DNA from: Falsiroseomonas ponticola
GTDB taxonomy: Bacteria; Pseudomonadota; Alphaproteobacteria; Acetobacterales; Acetobacteraceae
Assembly (NCBI RefSeq): GCF_016805305.1
Contig: NZ_JAERQN010000001.1
Span: 1,054,001-1,118,000 of the forward strand
DNA length: 64,000 nt
Direction of reading: 5' to 3'
The notes under the pieces are model-generated. The model ran no database searches, was not told where the DNA came from, and saw only the letters and a list, made by a program, of their open reading frames with translations. The number at the start of each line of letters is the position of its first letter. Within the stretch, counting starts at the first letter, position 1. Positions 51,279 to 59,627 of the stretch are shown here, piece after piece. The position numbers and the translations under genes were made by a program.

Positions 51279-52787
51279 ATGAAATCCGCAGGCCGCATCA
51301 TCGCCGCCGCGCTGCTGGCCGCGACACCCGCGCTGGCGCAGCAAGCGGGCACGCTGCGCATCGGCCTGGCGTCGGATATCGATACGCTCGATCCCGTGCT
51401 GTCCAACACCATCGCGGGCCGCAGCGTGCTGACGGCGCTCTGCGACAAGCTGCTCGACGTGGATGCGAACCTGAACTTCGTACCGCGCCTGGCGGAGCGC
51501 TGGGCCTGGAGCGAGGATCGCCGTGCGCTGACCCTGACGCTGCGGGCCGGCGCCACCTTCCATGACGGCACGCCGGTCGATGCGGAAGCCGTGCGCTTCA
51601 GCCTCACCCGCGCCGCGACGCTCCCTTCCTCCCGACGCCGCAGCGAGATCGCGGAGATCAGCGCGATCGAGGTGCCGGATGCGCGCACCGTCGTGCTGCG
51701 CCTCTCCGCCCCCTCCGCGCCCCTGCTGGCACAACTCGCGGATCGCGCGGGGATGGTGATGTCGCCAAGCGCCGTGCAGGCTGCTGGCAACGACTTCGCC
51801 CGCGCCCCCATCTGCTCCGGCCCCTTCGCCTTCGTGGCCCAGGTGCCGCAGGAACGGATCGACTTCCGTCGGTTCCCTGGCCACTGGAATGCGGCCGAGG
51901 TGAAGGTGGAAAGCGTCAGCTTCCGCCCCATCCCCGACAGCACGGTGCGCATCCTCAACCTGCGATCCGGCACGCTAGATCTGGTGGAGCGCGTGGCGGC
52001 GAATGACGTCGCCGGCCTGCGCCGCGACACGCGGCTGCGCTATGCGGAGGCGCGGGGCTTCGGCTTCACCTCCATCATCGCCAATGTCGGCAACGGCCCG
52101 CGCGCCCAGAACCCCTTCGGCCAGGATGCACGGCTGCGCCAGGCCTTCGACCTGGCGCTGGATCGCGAAGCGCTGAACCAGGTGGTGTTCGAGGGTGCGA
52201 ATACCCCCGGCAACCAGCCCATCCCGCCCGGCAGCCCCTTTTACGCGGCTTCCTTCCCGATGGCGCCGCGCGATGTCGCGGCCGCGCGCCGCTTGCTGGC
52301 TGAAGCCGGCCAGCCCAGCCCGCAGGTCACGATGCTGGTCCCCAACATCCCCGAATTCCGCCAGATGGCAGAGGTGATGCAGGCCATGGTGCGCGACGGC
52401 GGCTTCGACCTGCGGATCGAGGTGCGCGAACTCGCCACCGCGGCCGGCATGATGAATCGCGGCGAGTTCCAGGCCTTCCTGATCGGCTGGTCCGGCCGCG
52501 TCGATCCCGATGGCAACATCTTCGCCTTCAACCACTGCCGCGGTGCCAACAACGACAGCAAATTCTGCGACCCGCGCGTGGATGCCGCGCTGGAAGCCGC
52601 GCGCGCCAGCGTCGAGCCCGCGGAGCGTGCGCGCCACTACGCGGCGGCACTCGGCATCGCGCTGCCCGACCGCCACCGGATCTACCTCGTGCATGAGGGC
52701 TGGCGCTTCGCCCACGCATCGCGCCTGTCGGGCTTTCGGGCCTTGCCCGATGGCATCATGCGGCTCGAGGGTATTTCCCTTAACTAA
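51279..52787 (+). CDS. ABC transporter substrate-binding protein, family 5
   Basis: A 502-residue periplasmic protein with signal MKSAGRIIAAALLAATPALA. Family 5 motifs: LRIGLASDIDTLDPVLSNTI, TLTLRAGATFHDGTPVDAEA, CSGPFAFVAQVPQERIDF, NLRSGTLDLVERVAANDVAG and LRQAFDLALDREALNQVVFE. The C-terminal region with SGRVDPDGNIFAFNHCRGAN and DRHRIYLVHEGW is usual for the family. No importer genes are next to it. Its 3' end overlaps the convergent Bug gene by four bases. The ligand is unknown. Confidence 0.92.
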   Translation: MKSAGRIIAAALLAATPALAQQAGTLRIGLASDIDTLDPVLSNTIAGRSVLTALCDKLLDVDANLNFVPRLAERWAWSEDRRALTLTLRAGATFHDGTPVDAEAVRFSLTRAATLPSSRRRSEIAEISAIEVPDARTVVLRLSAPSAPLLAQLADRAGMVMSPSAVQAAGNDFARAPICSGPFAFVAQVPQERIDFRRFPGHWNAAEVKVESVSFRPIPDSTVRILNLRSGTLDLVERVAANDVAGLRRDTRLRYAEARGFGFTSIIANVGNGPRAQNPFGQDARLRQAFDLALDREALNQVVFEGANTPGNQPIPPGSPFYAASFPMAPRDVAAARRLLAEAGQPSPQVTMLVPNIPEFRQMAEVMQAMVRDGGFDLRIEVRELATAAGMMNRGEFQAFLIGWSGRVDPDGNIFAFNHCRGANNDSKFCDPRVDAALEAARASVEPAERARHYAAALGIALPDRHRIYLVHEGWRFAHASRLSGFRALPDGIMRLEGISLN

Positions 52788-53740
52788 TCCAGCTTGAGGC
52801 CCGTCCGCGCGCCGACCTCCGCCCAGTCCCGCGTCTCCGTCGCCAGCAACTCGGCAAATTCGGCGGCGGAGGAAGCCACCACTTCGAGCCCGGCCTCCAG
52901 CGCACGCCGCCGGAAGTCGGGTACCGAGGAAACCTCCCGGATCGCATCGCCCAGCACGGCGCGGATGGAATCCGGCGTCGCGGCCGGCACCAGCACGCCG
53001 AACCAGGCGCTGGTGACGAAGCCCGGCACGCCGCTTTCCACCAGCGTCGGCACGTCGGGCGCCAGCGCCGTGCGCGTGGGCGCGCTGACCGCGATCAATC
53101 GCGCGCTGTCCCCGCGGGACTGCGCCAGCGCCACGGGCAGGCTTTCGAACACCAGCTGCACCAGCCCCGCCGCGAGGTCCGGATAGACCGCGCCGCTGCC
53201 GCGATAGGGCACATGCACCATGTCCACGCCGGCGATGAGCTTGAGGCGTTCCGCCAGCAGATGCGTCGCCGATCCCGTGCCGCCGGAGGCGATGTTCAGC
53301 GCCCCCGGCCGCGTCCGCGCCATGGCCAGCACCTGCGGCAGGTCCACCGCCCCCAGCCGTGGCGAGGCCAGCAGCCCATGCCAGGCCCGCATCACCAGGC
53401 TTACCGGCGCGAAGTCCCGCGCGGGGTCATAGGGCAGCCGTCCGCGCAGCGCCGCCGCGATGGACAGCACGCCCGACGATCCCCAGAGCAGGGTCAGCCC
53501 ATCCGGTGCCGCCTTCGCCACGCTATCCGCGCCGATGGCGCCGCCCGCACCGGTGCGGTTCTCCACCACCACGGATTGCCCAAGCCGCTGCCCCAGCGGC
53601 TCTGCGAGCAATCGCGCCGCGAGGTCCACGCTGCCGCCCGGCGCGAAGGGCACCACCAGCCGCAACGGCCGCGACGGCATCCAGCTTTGCGCGACCGCGG
53701 GCGAGGCGACGGTCGCCAGCAGCAGCGCGCGGCGTTTCAT
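52784..53740 (-). CDS. Bug/TctC-family substrate-binding protein in the ttdAB-like operon
   Basis: A 318-residue exported protein with a short signal (MKRRALLLATVASPAVAQ). Motifs: VVPFAPGGSVDLAARLLA, GQSVVVENRTGAGGAIG, APDGLTLLWG, GTGSATHLLAERL, MVHVPYRGSGAVYPDLAAG, APDVPTLVESG. The ATG overlaps the stop of the dehydratase beta subunit by four bases, so receptor and enzyme are translated from one mRNA. That makes a C4 dicarboxylate such as tartrate, malate or fumarate a likely ligand. Confidence 0.93.
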   Translation of the reverse strand: MKRRALLLATVASPAVAQSWMPSRPLRLVVPFAPGGSVDLAARLLAEPLGQRLGQSVVVENRTGAGGAIGADSVAKAAPDGLTLLWGSSGVLSIAAALRGRLPYDPARDFAPVSLVMRAWHGLLASPRLGAVDLPQVLAMARTRPGALNIASGGTGSATHLLAERLKLIAGVDMVHVPYRGSGAVYPDLAAGLVQLVFESLPVALAQSRGDSARLIAVSAPTRTALAPDVPTLVESGVPGFVTSAWFGVLVPAATPDSIRAVLGDAIREVSSVPDFRRRALEAGLEVVASSAAEFAELLATETRDWAEVGARTGLKLD

Positions 53741-54366
53741 GCACCCGCCCTGTCGCGCGAAAGCTGCTCCAGGATCGCCGGCATGCGTGCCGTCGCGTCG
53801 GCGGCGATGCTCTCGAACAGGCTGTTGCCATGGGCGTCGATGCCGACGGTGACGGGCCCCAGCCCCTCCACCGCCACGCGCACCAGGCGGTAATGCGCGA
53901 CCAGGTCATTCCACGCGACCTGCTTCACTGCCTTGATCGCGGCCGAATGCAGCGGCGCGCCGCCGCCGAGGAAGGAGAAATAGACGCAGCCCACCTCCTG
54001 CATCGCCTCCCTGCACGCCGCATCCAGCCCGCCCTTGCCGCCAACGGATGTCAGCCCGTAGTGGCGGATCAGCCGCGGCATCAGCGGATTGAAGCGCGTG
54101 CTGGTGGTGGGGTTCATGTAGAGGATCTCCAGCCCCCCATCCTCCGCATCCCGGCTGTAGGAGCCGAGATGCAGCAGCGACCCGTTCTGCAACTCGATCG
54201 GCGGCTTCTCGCCCTTCTCCATGCAGGCGAGAATGCGGTGATGCGTCGGCAGCCCCGCCGTGATGACGATCTCCCCATCCAGCAGCACCATGTCCCCCGC
54301 CCGCAGGCTCCGCGCGTCTTCGCGGGAGAGCGGCATCCGTACACGACGGTACTCGAGCAAATTCAT
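53737..54366 (-). CDS. ttdB: Class I fumarase/L-tartrate dehydratase beta subunit
   Basis: A 209-residue protein corresponding to the C-terminal half of class I fumarases (FumA) and to TtdB. Motifs: SLRAGDMVLLDGEIVITAG, the catalytic-region block PTHHRIL, TSTRFNPLMPRLIRHYG, SVGGKGGLD, YFSFLGGGAPLHSAAIKAVK and TVGIDAHGNSLFE. With the alpha subunit it forms an iron-sulfur hydro-lyase. The symbol is by family; tartrate versus fumarate specificity cannot be decided here. The start overlaps the alpha subunit stop by four bases. Confidence 0.88.
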   Translation of the reverse strand: MNLLEYRRVRMPLSREDARSLRAGDMVLLDGEIVITAGLPTHHRILACMEKGEKPPIELQNGSLLHLGSYSRDAEDGGLEILYMNPTTSTRFNPLMPRLIRHYGLTSVGGKGGLDAACREAMQEVGCVYFSFLGGGAPLHSAAIKAVKQVAWNDLVAHYRLVRVAVEGLGPVTVGIDAHGNSLFESIAADATARMPAILEQLSRDRAGA

Positions 54367-55232
54367 TCAATGCGCTCCACGGAGCCATCCGCATGCAGCC
54401 GGGCGCGGGTGCGGCGGTTGATCCAGCAATTGAAGCAGACGGCGACGGGCGTGTAGCCATGGCCGCTGGCGTAATCGACATGCACCGCCAGTGCCGTGGT
54501 GTCGCCGCCCGTACCCATCGGCCCGAAGCCGGTGGCGTTGACCGCGCGCAGCAGCCTCTCCTCCATCGCCGCCAGCACGGGCTCGGGATTGGTGCTGCCG
54601 ATGGGGCGATAGGTCGCCTTGCTCGCGATCTTCGCGGCCACGTCGAAGCTGCCGCCGATGCCGACGCCGATGATCACCGGCGGGCAATGCTGCGACCCCG
54701 CCTGCATGACCACCTTCATCACATAGGCCTCGATATCCGCGAGCGACGGGAAGCTGAAGGTCTCCGCCGCCGCCCAGCGGCCGGACCCCAGCGCCTTGGG
54801 CTGGCAGGCGAACTCGAGATAATCGGCGCCGCTGATCATGTCCCAGCTCACAAGCGGCATGTCCTTGCCCTTGTAGCCGCGCTCATTCGTCAGCGGGTTC
54901 GTCACATGCTTCAGCAGCGGCGGCCTGATCGTCTCCACCAACTCATCGAAGCCATCGACGATGGCGGCCTTGATATCGCCTTCCCACTTCGCGTTGGTCC
55001 CGATGCCGACCTGGAAGACGGGCACGCCGGAATCGGAGCACACGAAGCGGTCCGTCTGCTCGGCCCGCAACGCGCTGCCCAGCATGATCTCCAGCACCCG
55101 TTGCGCGCCCGGGTGGGTCTCCGTCTGGCGGGCGCGGCGCAGCCCTTCCTTCGTATCCTCCGGGATGCGGCGCAGCGACCAGTCATAGAGCTGCGCCGTC
55201 AGGGTCTTCACGCCCTGGTAGGTGATCGCCAT
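54363..55232 (-). CDS. ttdA: Class I fumarase/L-tartrate dehydratase alpha subunit
   Basis: A 289-residue protein matching the N-terminal half of class I fumarases and TtdA. Candidate 4Fe-4S cysteines are Cys65 in FVCSDSGVPVF, Cys183 in GSQHCPPV and Cys266/Cys269 in CFNCWINRRT. Other blocks: VTNPLTNERGYKGKDMPLVS, IIGVGIGGSFDVAAKIASKA and GPMGTGGDTTALAVHVDYA. The pair would hydrate fumarate or dehydrate tartrate/malate in the cytosol. The operon (alpha, beta, Bug) diverges from a D-2-hydroxyacid dehydrogenase gene. Confidence 0.88.
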   Translation of the reverse strand: MAITYQGVKTLTAQLYDWSLRRIPEDTKEGLRRARQTETHPGAQRVLEIMLGSALRAEQTDRFVCSDSGVPVFQVGIGTNAKWEGDIKAAIVDGFDELVETIRPPLLKHVTNPLTNERGYKGKDMPLVSWDMISGADYLEFACQPKALGSGRWAAAETFSFPSLADIEAYVMKVVMQAGSQHCPPVIIGVGIGGSFDVAAKIASKATYRPIGSTNPEPVLAAMEERLLRAVNATGFGPMGTGGDTTALAVHVDYASGHGYTPVAVCFNCWINRRTRARLHADGSVERIE

Positions 55233-55269
55233 GGCGGCTGGCCTATCCTTCCCCTGAAAAGGCCACTAC

Positions 55270-55279
55270 CCTGACCTTT
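55270..55279 (+). promoter_or_regulatory. CCTGACCTTT element upstream of the 2-hydroxyacid dehydrogenase gene
   Basis: The ten bases CCTGACCTTT recur exactly at 56286-56295. Here the site lies 27 bases before the ATG at 55307 and 37 bases from the divergent ttdA-like start, followed by AAGG to give a partly symmetrical element. It is a candidate site for a shared regulator. Confidence 0.45.
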
Positions 55280-55306
55280 AAGGCAGTATAGACCGAGGAA
55301 ACGCCC

Positions 55307-56245
55307 ATGCCGCAACCCGCCGGGGAGAAAGTCCTCGCCATCGTGCCTGCCGCCGCCGACCTGAAGGCCGCGATCGAGGCGCAGGGGCATGTGATCACCG
55401 ACCTCGCCACCCTGCCGCCCGGCCCCGTGCCCGGCTTCCGCGTGCTGCTCGGCACCGCCATGGCCGGCGCCTCCGCCGAGACCTTCGCGCGCTTCCCGGA
55501 TGCGAGGCTGCTGGCCAGCATGGGCACGGGGCTCGACCGCATCGACCTCGACGCGGCCCGCGCCCGCGGAATCGCCGTGCTGAACACGCCGGATGTGCTG
55601 ACGGAGGACACGGCCGATTTCGCGATCGCGCTGCTCTACGGCATCGCCCGCCGTGTGGTGGAGGCCGATGCCTTCGTGCGGTCCGGCGCCTGGGCGAAGG
55701 GGCGCCTCTCCCCCTCCACGCGCCTCATCGGCAAGACCTGCGGCATCTTCGGGCTCGGCAAGATCGGCCAGGCCGTGGCGCGGCGGGCTCAGGGCATCGG
55801 GATGCACGTCATCTGGTCCGGCCCGCGCCCGAAGCCGGAGGTCACCTGGCCCTATGTCGCGGACCTCGCTGCCATGGTGGATCAGTGCGACGTGCTGGTG
55901 CTGACCTGCCCGGGTGGGGCGGAGACTGACCGCATCATCGATGCCGCGATGCTCCAGCGCCTCGGCCCCAAGGGGTTTCTCGTCAACATCTCCCGCGGCA
56001 CCGTCGTCGATGAACCCGCTCTGGTCGCGGCGCTGAAGGCCGGCACCATCCGCGGCGCCGCCACCGATGTCTTCCGCGCCGAACCCGTGCCCGACCCCGC
56101 CATGCTGGAAGCGCCCAACCTGGTGGTCGCGCCGCACTACGCGACCGTGACGCACGAAACCCGCGCCGACATGATCGCCATGCTCGCCGATGGCATTTCG
56201 GCCTTCGCCGCCGGCCGCTCCCACCACGACGCCACCAAGGGCTGA
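55307..56245 (+). CDS. D-isomer-specific 2-hydroxyacid dehydrogenase
   Basis: A 312-residue NAD(P)-dependent enzyme. The nucleotide motif GLGKIGQAVA starts at Gly149; the catalytic residues are Arg230 in NISRGTVVDE, Glu259 in FRAEPVPDP and His277 in APHYATVTHE. MGTGLDRIDLDAARARGIAV is the substrate-side block. It interconverts a 2-oxo acid and its D-2-hydroxy acid in the cytosol. It diverges from the fumarase/tartrate dehydratase operon and heads a long + strand catabolic run. It shares about the same fold and length with the enzyme at 25655-26653 but is a distinct paralogue. Confidence 0.93.
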   Translation: MPQPAGEKVLAIVPAAADLKAAIEAQGHVITDLATLPPGPVPGFRVLLGTAMAGASAETFARFPDARLLASMGTGLDRIDLDAARARGIAVLNTPDVLTEDTADFAIALLYGIARRVVEADAFVRSGAWAKGRLSPSTRLIGKTCGIFGLGKIGQAVARRAQGIGMHVIWSGPRPKPEVTWPYVADLAAMVDQCDVLVLTCPGGAETDRIIDAAMLQRLGPKGFLVNISRGTVVDEPALVAALKAGTIRGAATDVFRAEPVPDPAMLEAPNLVVAPHYATVTHETRADMIAMLADGISAFAAGRSHHDATKG

Positions 56246-56274
56246 GACTGGACGCCGGGCCGGGCTTCCGCCAT

Positions 56275-56295
56275 AAGGTCATAGTCCTGACCTTT
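56275..56295 (+). promoter_or_regulatory. Inverted repeat upstream of the GST-like gene
   Basis: AAGGTCA (56275-56281) and TGACCTT (56288-56294) form a perfect 7-bp inverted repeat with a six-base spacer, 41 bases before the GTG at 56336. Its right half is within the CCTGACCTTT decamer shared with 55270-55279. It is a likely regulator site for the catabolic run. Confidence 0.5.
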
Positions 56296-56335
56296 TGGCC
56301 CGGTCCGGATCGCGCCTGCCTGGAGGAAACCAACC

Positions 56336-56965
56336 GTGACGACCACCCCGCCGCCGATGACGCTGCATTGGTCGCCGCGCTCGCCCTTCGTGCGTAAGGT
56401 GATGGTCTTCGCGCATGAGGTCGGGGTGGTGGATCGCCTGCGCACGGTGCGCACGCCCGTCGCCATGACCAAGCCGAACCATGACCTGCTGCCGCTGAAC
56501 CCCATCGGCAAGATCCCGACGCTGGAACTGGGCGATGGCAGCGTCCTCTACGACAGCGGCGTCATCTGCGAATACCTCGACACGCTGCATGGCGGCCCGC
56601 GCCTGATCCCGGTGGAGGGCCCCGCGCGCTGGCTGGAACTCCGCCGCCACGCCATGGCGACGGGCTTCCTCGACACGCTCATCCTCTGGCGGAACGAGCG
56701 GGACAAGCAGCACGCCCTGCCCGAACTCCTCGACGCCTTCGCGCTGAAGACGCAGCACGCGCTGCGCGCCATCGACGCGGAGATCGCGGACATCGCCTCG
56801 CGGCCGATCGGCCTCGCGCAGGTCACGCTCGGCGTCGTCGGCGCCTATCTCGATTTCCGCTTCGCCGATATCGACTGGCGCACCGCCTGCCCGCGCTTCG
56901 CCGCCTGGCATGCCGAATTCGCGAAGCGGCCCTCGATGATGGCGACCGTGGTGGCTGAGGGCTGA
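56336..56965 (+). CDS. Glutathione S-transferase family protein
   Basis: A 209-residue protein. The thioredoxin-like N-terminal domain begins LHWSPRSPFVRKVMVFAHEV, with Ser of SPFVRK as candidate catalytic residue, then NPIGKIPTLEL and YDSGVICEYLD (glutathione-binding). The helical C-terminal domain covers about 95-209. Such enzymes conjugate glutathione or isomerise pathway intermediates (maleylpyruvate isomerase type). The start is GTG at 56336; an ATG at 56357 is possible. The stop is five bases before the CoA-transferase gene. Confidence 0.9.
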   Translation: MTTTPPPMTLHWSPRSPFVRKVMVFAHEVGVVDRLRTVRTPVAMTKPNHDLLPLNPIGKIPTLELGDGSVLYDSGVICEYLDTLHGGPRLIPVEGPARWLELRRHAMATGFLDTLILWRNERDKQHALPELLDAFALKTQHALRAIDAEIADIASRPIGLAQVTLGVVGAYLDFRFADIDWRTACPRFAAWHAEFAKRPSMMATVVAEG

Positions 56966-56970
56966 TCGCC

Positions 56971-58176
56971 ATGGCCGGCCCGCTCTCCCACCTCCGTGTC
57001 CTCGACCTCGGCCGCATCATGGCCGCGCCCTGGGCGACGCAGATCCTGGCCGATCTCGGCGCCGACGTGATCAAGATCGAACGTCCCGGCGCCGGCGACG
57101 ACACGCGCGCCTGGGGCCCGCCCTTCCTGAAGGATCGCGACGGGAACGCGACGAAGGAGGCCGGCTACTACCTCTCCGTCAACCGCGGCAAGCGATCCGT
57201 CACCATCGATATCACGCGGCCCGAGGGGCAGGCGGTGGTGCGGAAGATCGCAGAGACGGCGGACATCGTCGTGGAGAACTTCAAGGCCGGCGCGCTGACG
57301 CGCTACGGGCTGGATGCCGACAGCCTGCGCAAGCTCAAGCCCAGTCTGATCTGCTGCTCCGTCACCGGCTTCGGCCAGGACGGCCCGCGGCGCGACCAGG
57401 CGGCCTATGACTTCATGATCCAGGCCATGGGCGGGCTGATGTCCGTGACTGGGGAGAAGGAGGGCCCGCCGCAGAAGGTCGGCGTTCCCATCGTCGATCT
57501 CATGACCGGCATGTACGCCGCGACCGCGATCCTCGCCGCCGTCGCGCATCGCGACCGGACGGGGCAGGGGGAGACGATCGACCTCGCCATGCTGGACGTG
57601 CAGACGGCATTTCTCGCGAACCAGGCGATGAACTTCCTCGTGGGCGGCAAGGTCCCGCACCGCGCCGGCAACCGGCACCCGAACATCCAGCCGCAGGATG
57701 TCTTCCCCTGCGCGGATGGCTACATCGTCCTCGCCGTCGGGAATGACGGGCAGTTCGCGAAACTCTGCGAGGCGATCGGGCGCCCCGACTGGGCGCAGGA
57801 CCCGCGCTTCATCAAGAACGCCGATCGCGTGAAGAACGAACTCGTGCTGACGCCGATGCTGACGGAGCGCTTCGCCGATTTCACGCGGCTGGAGCTGACC
57901 ACGATGCTGGATGCCGCCGGCGTCCCCTGCGGCCCGATCAACACCGTCCCCGACGTGTTCCAGGACCCGCAGGTCAAGCACCGCGACATGCTGCGCATGG
58001 TCCCGCATCCCCATGGGCAGGTGCCGCAGGTGGTCAGCCCCATCCGCCTCAAGGACAATCCACTGAGCTTCGATCGCCCGCCGCCGCTGCTCGGCCAGCA
58101 CACGGCGGAGGTGCTGCGCGAACTCGGCATCGATGACGACGAACAGGCGGCGCTCGCCGCCGCGAAGGTGACCTGA
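56971..58176 (+). CDS. CaiB/BaiF family (family III) CoA-transferase
   Basis: A 401-residue enzyme that moves CoA between carboxylic acids. LRVLDLGRIMAAPWATQILA, LGADVIKIERPG and YYLSVNRGKRSVTID open the protein; the catalytic Asp is Asp176 in VPIVDLMTGMYA. GRPDWAQDPRF and VPCGPINTVPDVFQDPQV are standard later blocks. It would activate an imported acid to its CoA thioester for later steps such as the enoyl-CoA hydratase at the end of the run. Two bases separate it from the CMD-like gene. Confidence 0.94.
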   Translation: MAGPLSHLRVLDLGRIMAAPWATQILADLGADVIKIERPGAGDDTRAWGPPFLKDRDGNATKEAGYYLSVNRGKRSVTIDITRPEGQAVVRKIAETADIVVENFKAGALTRYGLDADSLRKLKPSLICCSVTGFGQDGPRRDQAAYDFMIQAMGGLMSVTGEKEGPPQKVGVPIVDLMTGMYAATAILAAVAHRDRTGQGETIDLAMLDVQTAFLANQAMNFLVGGKVPHRAGNRHPNIQPQDVFPCADGYIVLAVGNDGQFAKLCEAIGRPDWAQDPRFIKNADRVKNELVLTPMLTERFADFTRLELTTMLDAAGVPCGPINTVPDVFQDPQVKHRDMLRMVPHPHGQVPQVVSPIRLKDNPLSFDRPPPLLGQHTAEVLRELGIDDDEQAALAAAKVT

Positions 58177-58178
58177 CC

Positions 58179-58769
58179 ATGCCGCGCATCCCGCTTCCCT
58201 CATCGCGTGACGAGCTGGACGAGGCGCAGCGCAAGGTCTGGGACAGCGTCGTCTCCGGCCCCCGCGGCCAGGTGATCGGCCCGCTGCGCGCGGCCATCCA
58301 CAATGCCGAACTTGCCGGGCGCTGGTCCGCGCTGGGCGAGTCGCTGCGCTTCTCCACCAGCCTCGACAAGCGCCTGTCCGAACTAGCGATCTGCGTCACG
58401 GGCCGCCGCTGGAGCAGCCAGGTGGAGTGGTTCGTCCATGCCGCCACCGCCGCCAAGGTCGGCGTCTCCGCGGCGGTGCTCGATGCCATCCGCGAAGGCC
58501 GCGCACCGGCCTTCGACAAGCGCGACGAGGCGGTGGTCTATGAATTCGCCCGCACGCTGCAGGAAGATGGCCGCGTGCCCGACGCGATCTATGACGAGGC
58601 GCGCACGCTGTTCGGCGTGAAGGGTGTGGTCGAGCTGACGGCGCTGGTCGGCTACTACACCATGGTCTCCATGACGCTGAACGCGCATGGCGTGCCGCTG
58701 CCGGAGGGAGAGGCGGAGCCGCTGGTGCCGCCGCCCTCCGGCCTCTTCACCCTGGCGCCGCTGCCGTGA
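58179..58769 (+). CDS. Carboxymuconolactone decarboxylase-like protein
   Basis: A 196-residue helical protein of the CMD superfamily. The core is SELAICVTGRRWSSQVEWFV followed by HAATAAKVGVSAAVLDAIRE (about 66-107), with a single Cys in place of the AhpD CxxC. VVYEFARTLQEDGRVPDAIY and VVELTALVGYYTMVSMTLNA form the second helical half. The reaction is not certain. It is a distant paralogue of the protein at 11165-11707. The stop overlaps the GTG of the amidohydrolase gene. Confidence 0.87.
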   Translation: MPRIPLPSSRDELDEAQRKVWDSVVSGPRGQVIGPLRAAIHNAELAGRWSALGESLRFSTSLDKRLSELAICVTGRRWSSQVEWFVHAATAAKVGVSAAVLDAIREGRAPAFDKRDEAVVYEFARTLQEDGRVPDAIYDEARTLFGVKGVVELTALVGYYTMVSMTLNAHGVPLPEGEAEPLVPPPSGLFTLAPLP

Positions 58770-59596
58770 ACGCGACCGTCCCCGCGCCGAGCCTCTCCCG
58801 CCCACGCCAGGCGGTGCCGGATGGCGCCTGGGACACGCATACCCATGTCTTCGATGCGCGCTTTCCCGCCGGCGCCTCGCCCTATGCGCTGCCGGAGGCG
58901 ATGCTGGAGGTGCATGCGGCGATGCGCGCGCAGCTCGGCACCGCCCGCGCCGTGCTGGTGCAGCCCGCCCCCTATGGCCGCGACCCCGCCTGCCTGCTGG
59001 ACGCGCTGCGCCGCGATTCCGCGCTGCGCGGCGTGATGATCGCCGATGAGACCGTCACCGACGCCACGCTGCGCGATTGGCACGAGGCCGGCATCCGTGC
59101 GCTGCGTTTCGTGGAGATGCGCGCCCCCGGCGGCACCGGCCGCTATCCCGGCGCCATCGGCGTGGACACCTTGAAGCTGCTCGCCCCGCGGCTCCGCGCG
59201 CTCGGGTGGCAGGCGCATCTCTGGGCCAGCGCGTCCCAGCTCGCGGAACTGCTGCCGGACCTCGCGCCGCTCGGCGTGCCGCTCGTCATCGATCATTGCG
59301 GCATGCCGGCCGGGGCCGATGATCCCGGCTTCGCGCAGCTGCTGAGCCTGCTGCGCGATGGCCTGGCCTGGGTGAAGATCACCACCTGCCGCCTGTCCTG
59401 CGACCCGCGCCCCATCCAGGATGCGCTGGTGGCCGCCAATCCGGACCGGCTGCTCTGGGGCTCCGACTGGCCCTATGTGCGCATGACGCCGCCGCCCGAT
59501 GCGGGGGCGATGATGGATGCCTTCAGGGCCGCGCTGGGCGACCCGGACCTGGCGCGCCGCATCCTGGTGGAGAACCCCACCCGGCTCTTCGACTAG
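58766..59596 (+). CDS. Amidohydrolase family metal-dependent hydrolase (LigI/PDC-lactonase-like)
   Basis: A 276-residue TIM-barrel hydrolase of the amidohydrolase-2 group. The HxH motif is Asp23-Thr-His25-Thr-His27 (WDTHTHVFD); VIDHCGMP supplies a later His, and LLWGSDWPYVRM the C-terminal Asp. The pattern resembles 2-pyrone-4,6-dicarboxylate lactonase and related TIM-barrel lactonases or decarboxylases. It would open a lactone or decarboxylate an acid next to the CMD-like protein. The GTG start overlaps the preceding stop (GTGA). Confidence 0.88.
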   Translation: MNATVPAPSLSRPRQAVPDGAWDTHTHVFDARFPAGASPYALPEAMLEVHAAMRAQLGTARAVLVQPAPYGRDPACLLDALRRDSALRGVMIADETVTDATLRDWHEAGIRALRFVEMRAPGGTGRYPGAIGVDTLKLLAPRLRALGWQAHLWASASQLAELLPDLAPLGVPLVIDHCGMPAGADDPGFAQLLSLLRDGLAWVKITTCRLSCDPRPIQDALVAANPDRLLWGSDWPYVRMTPPPDAGAMMDAFRAALGDPDLARRILVENPTRLFD

Positions 59597-59627
59597 AACG
59601 AATGAAACAACGGCGGAGGAAACACCC

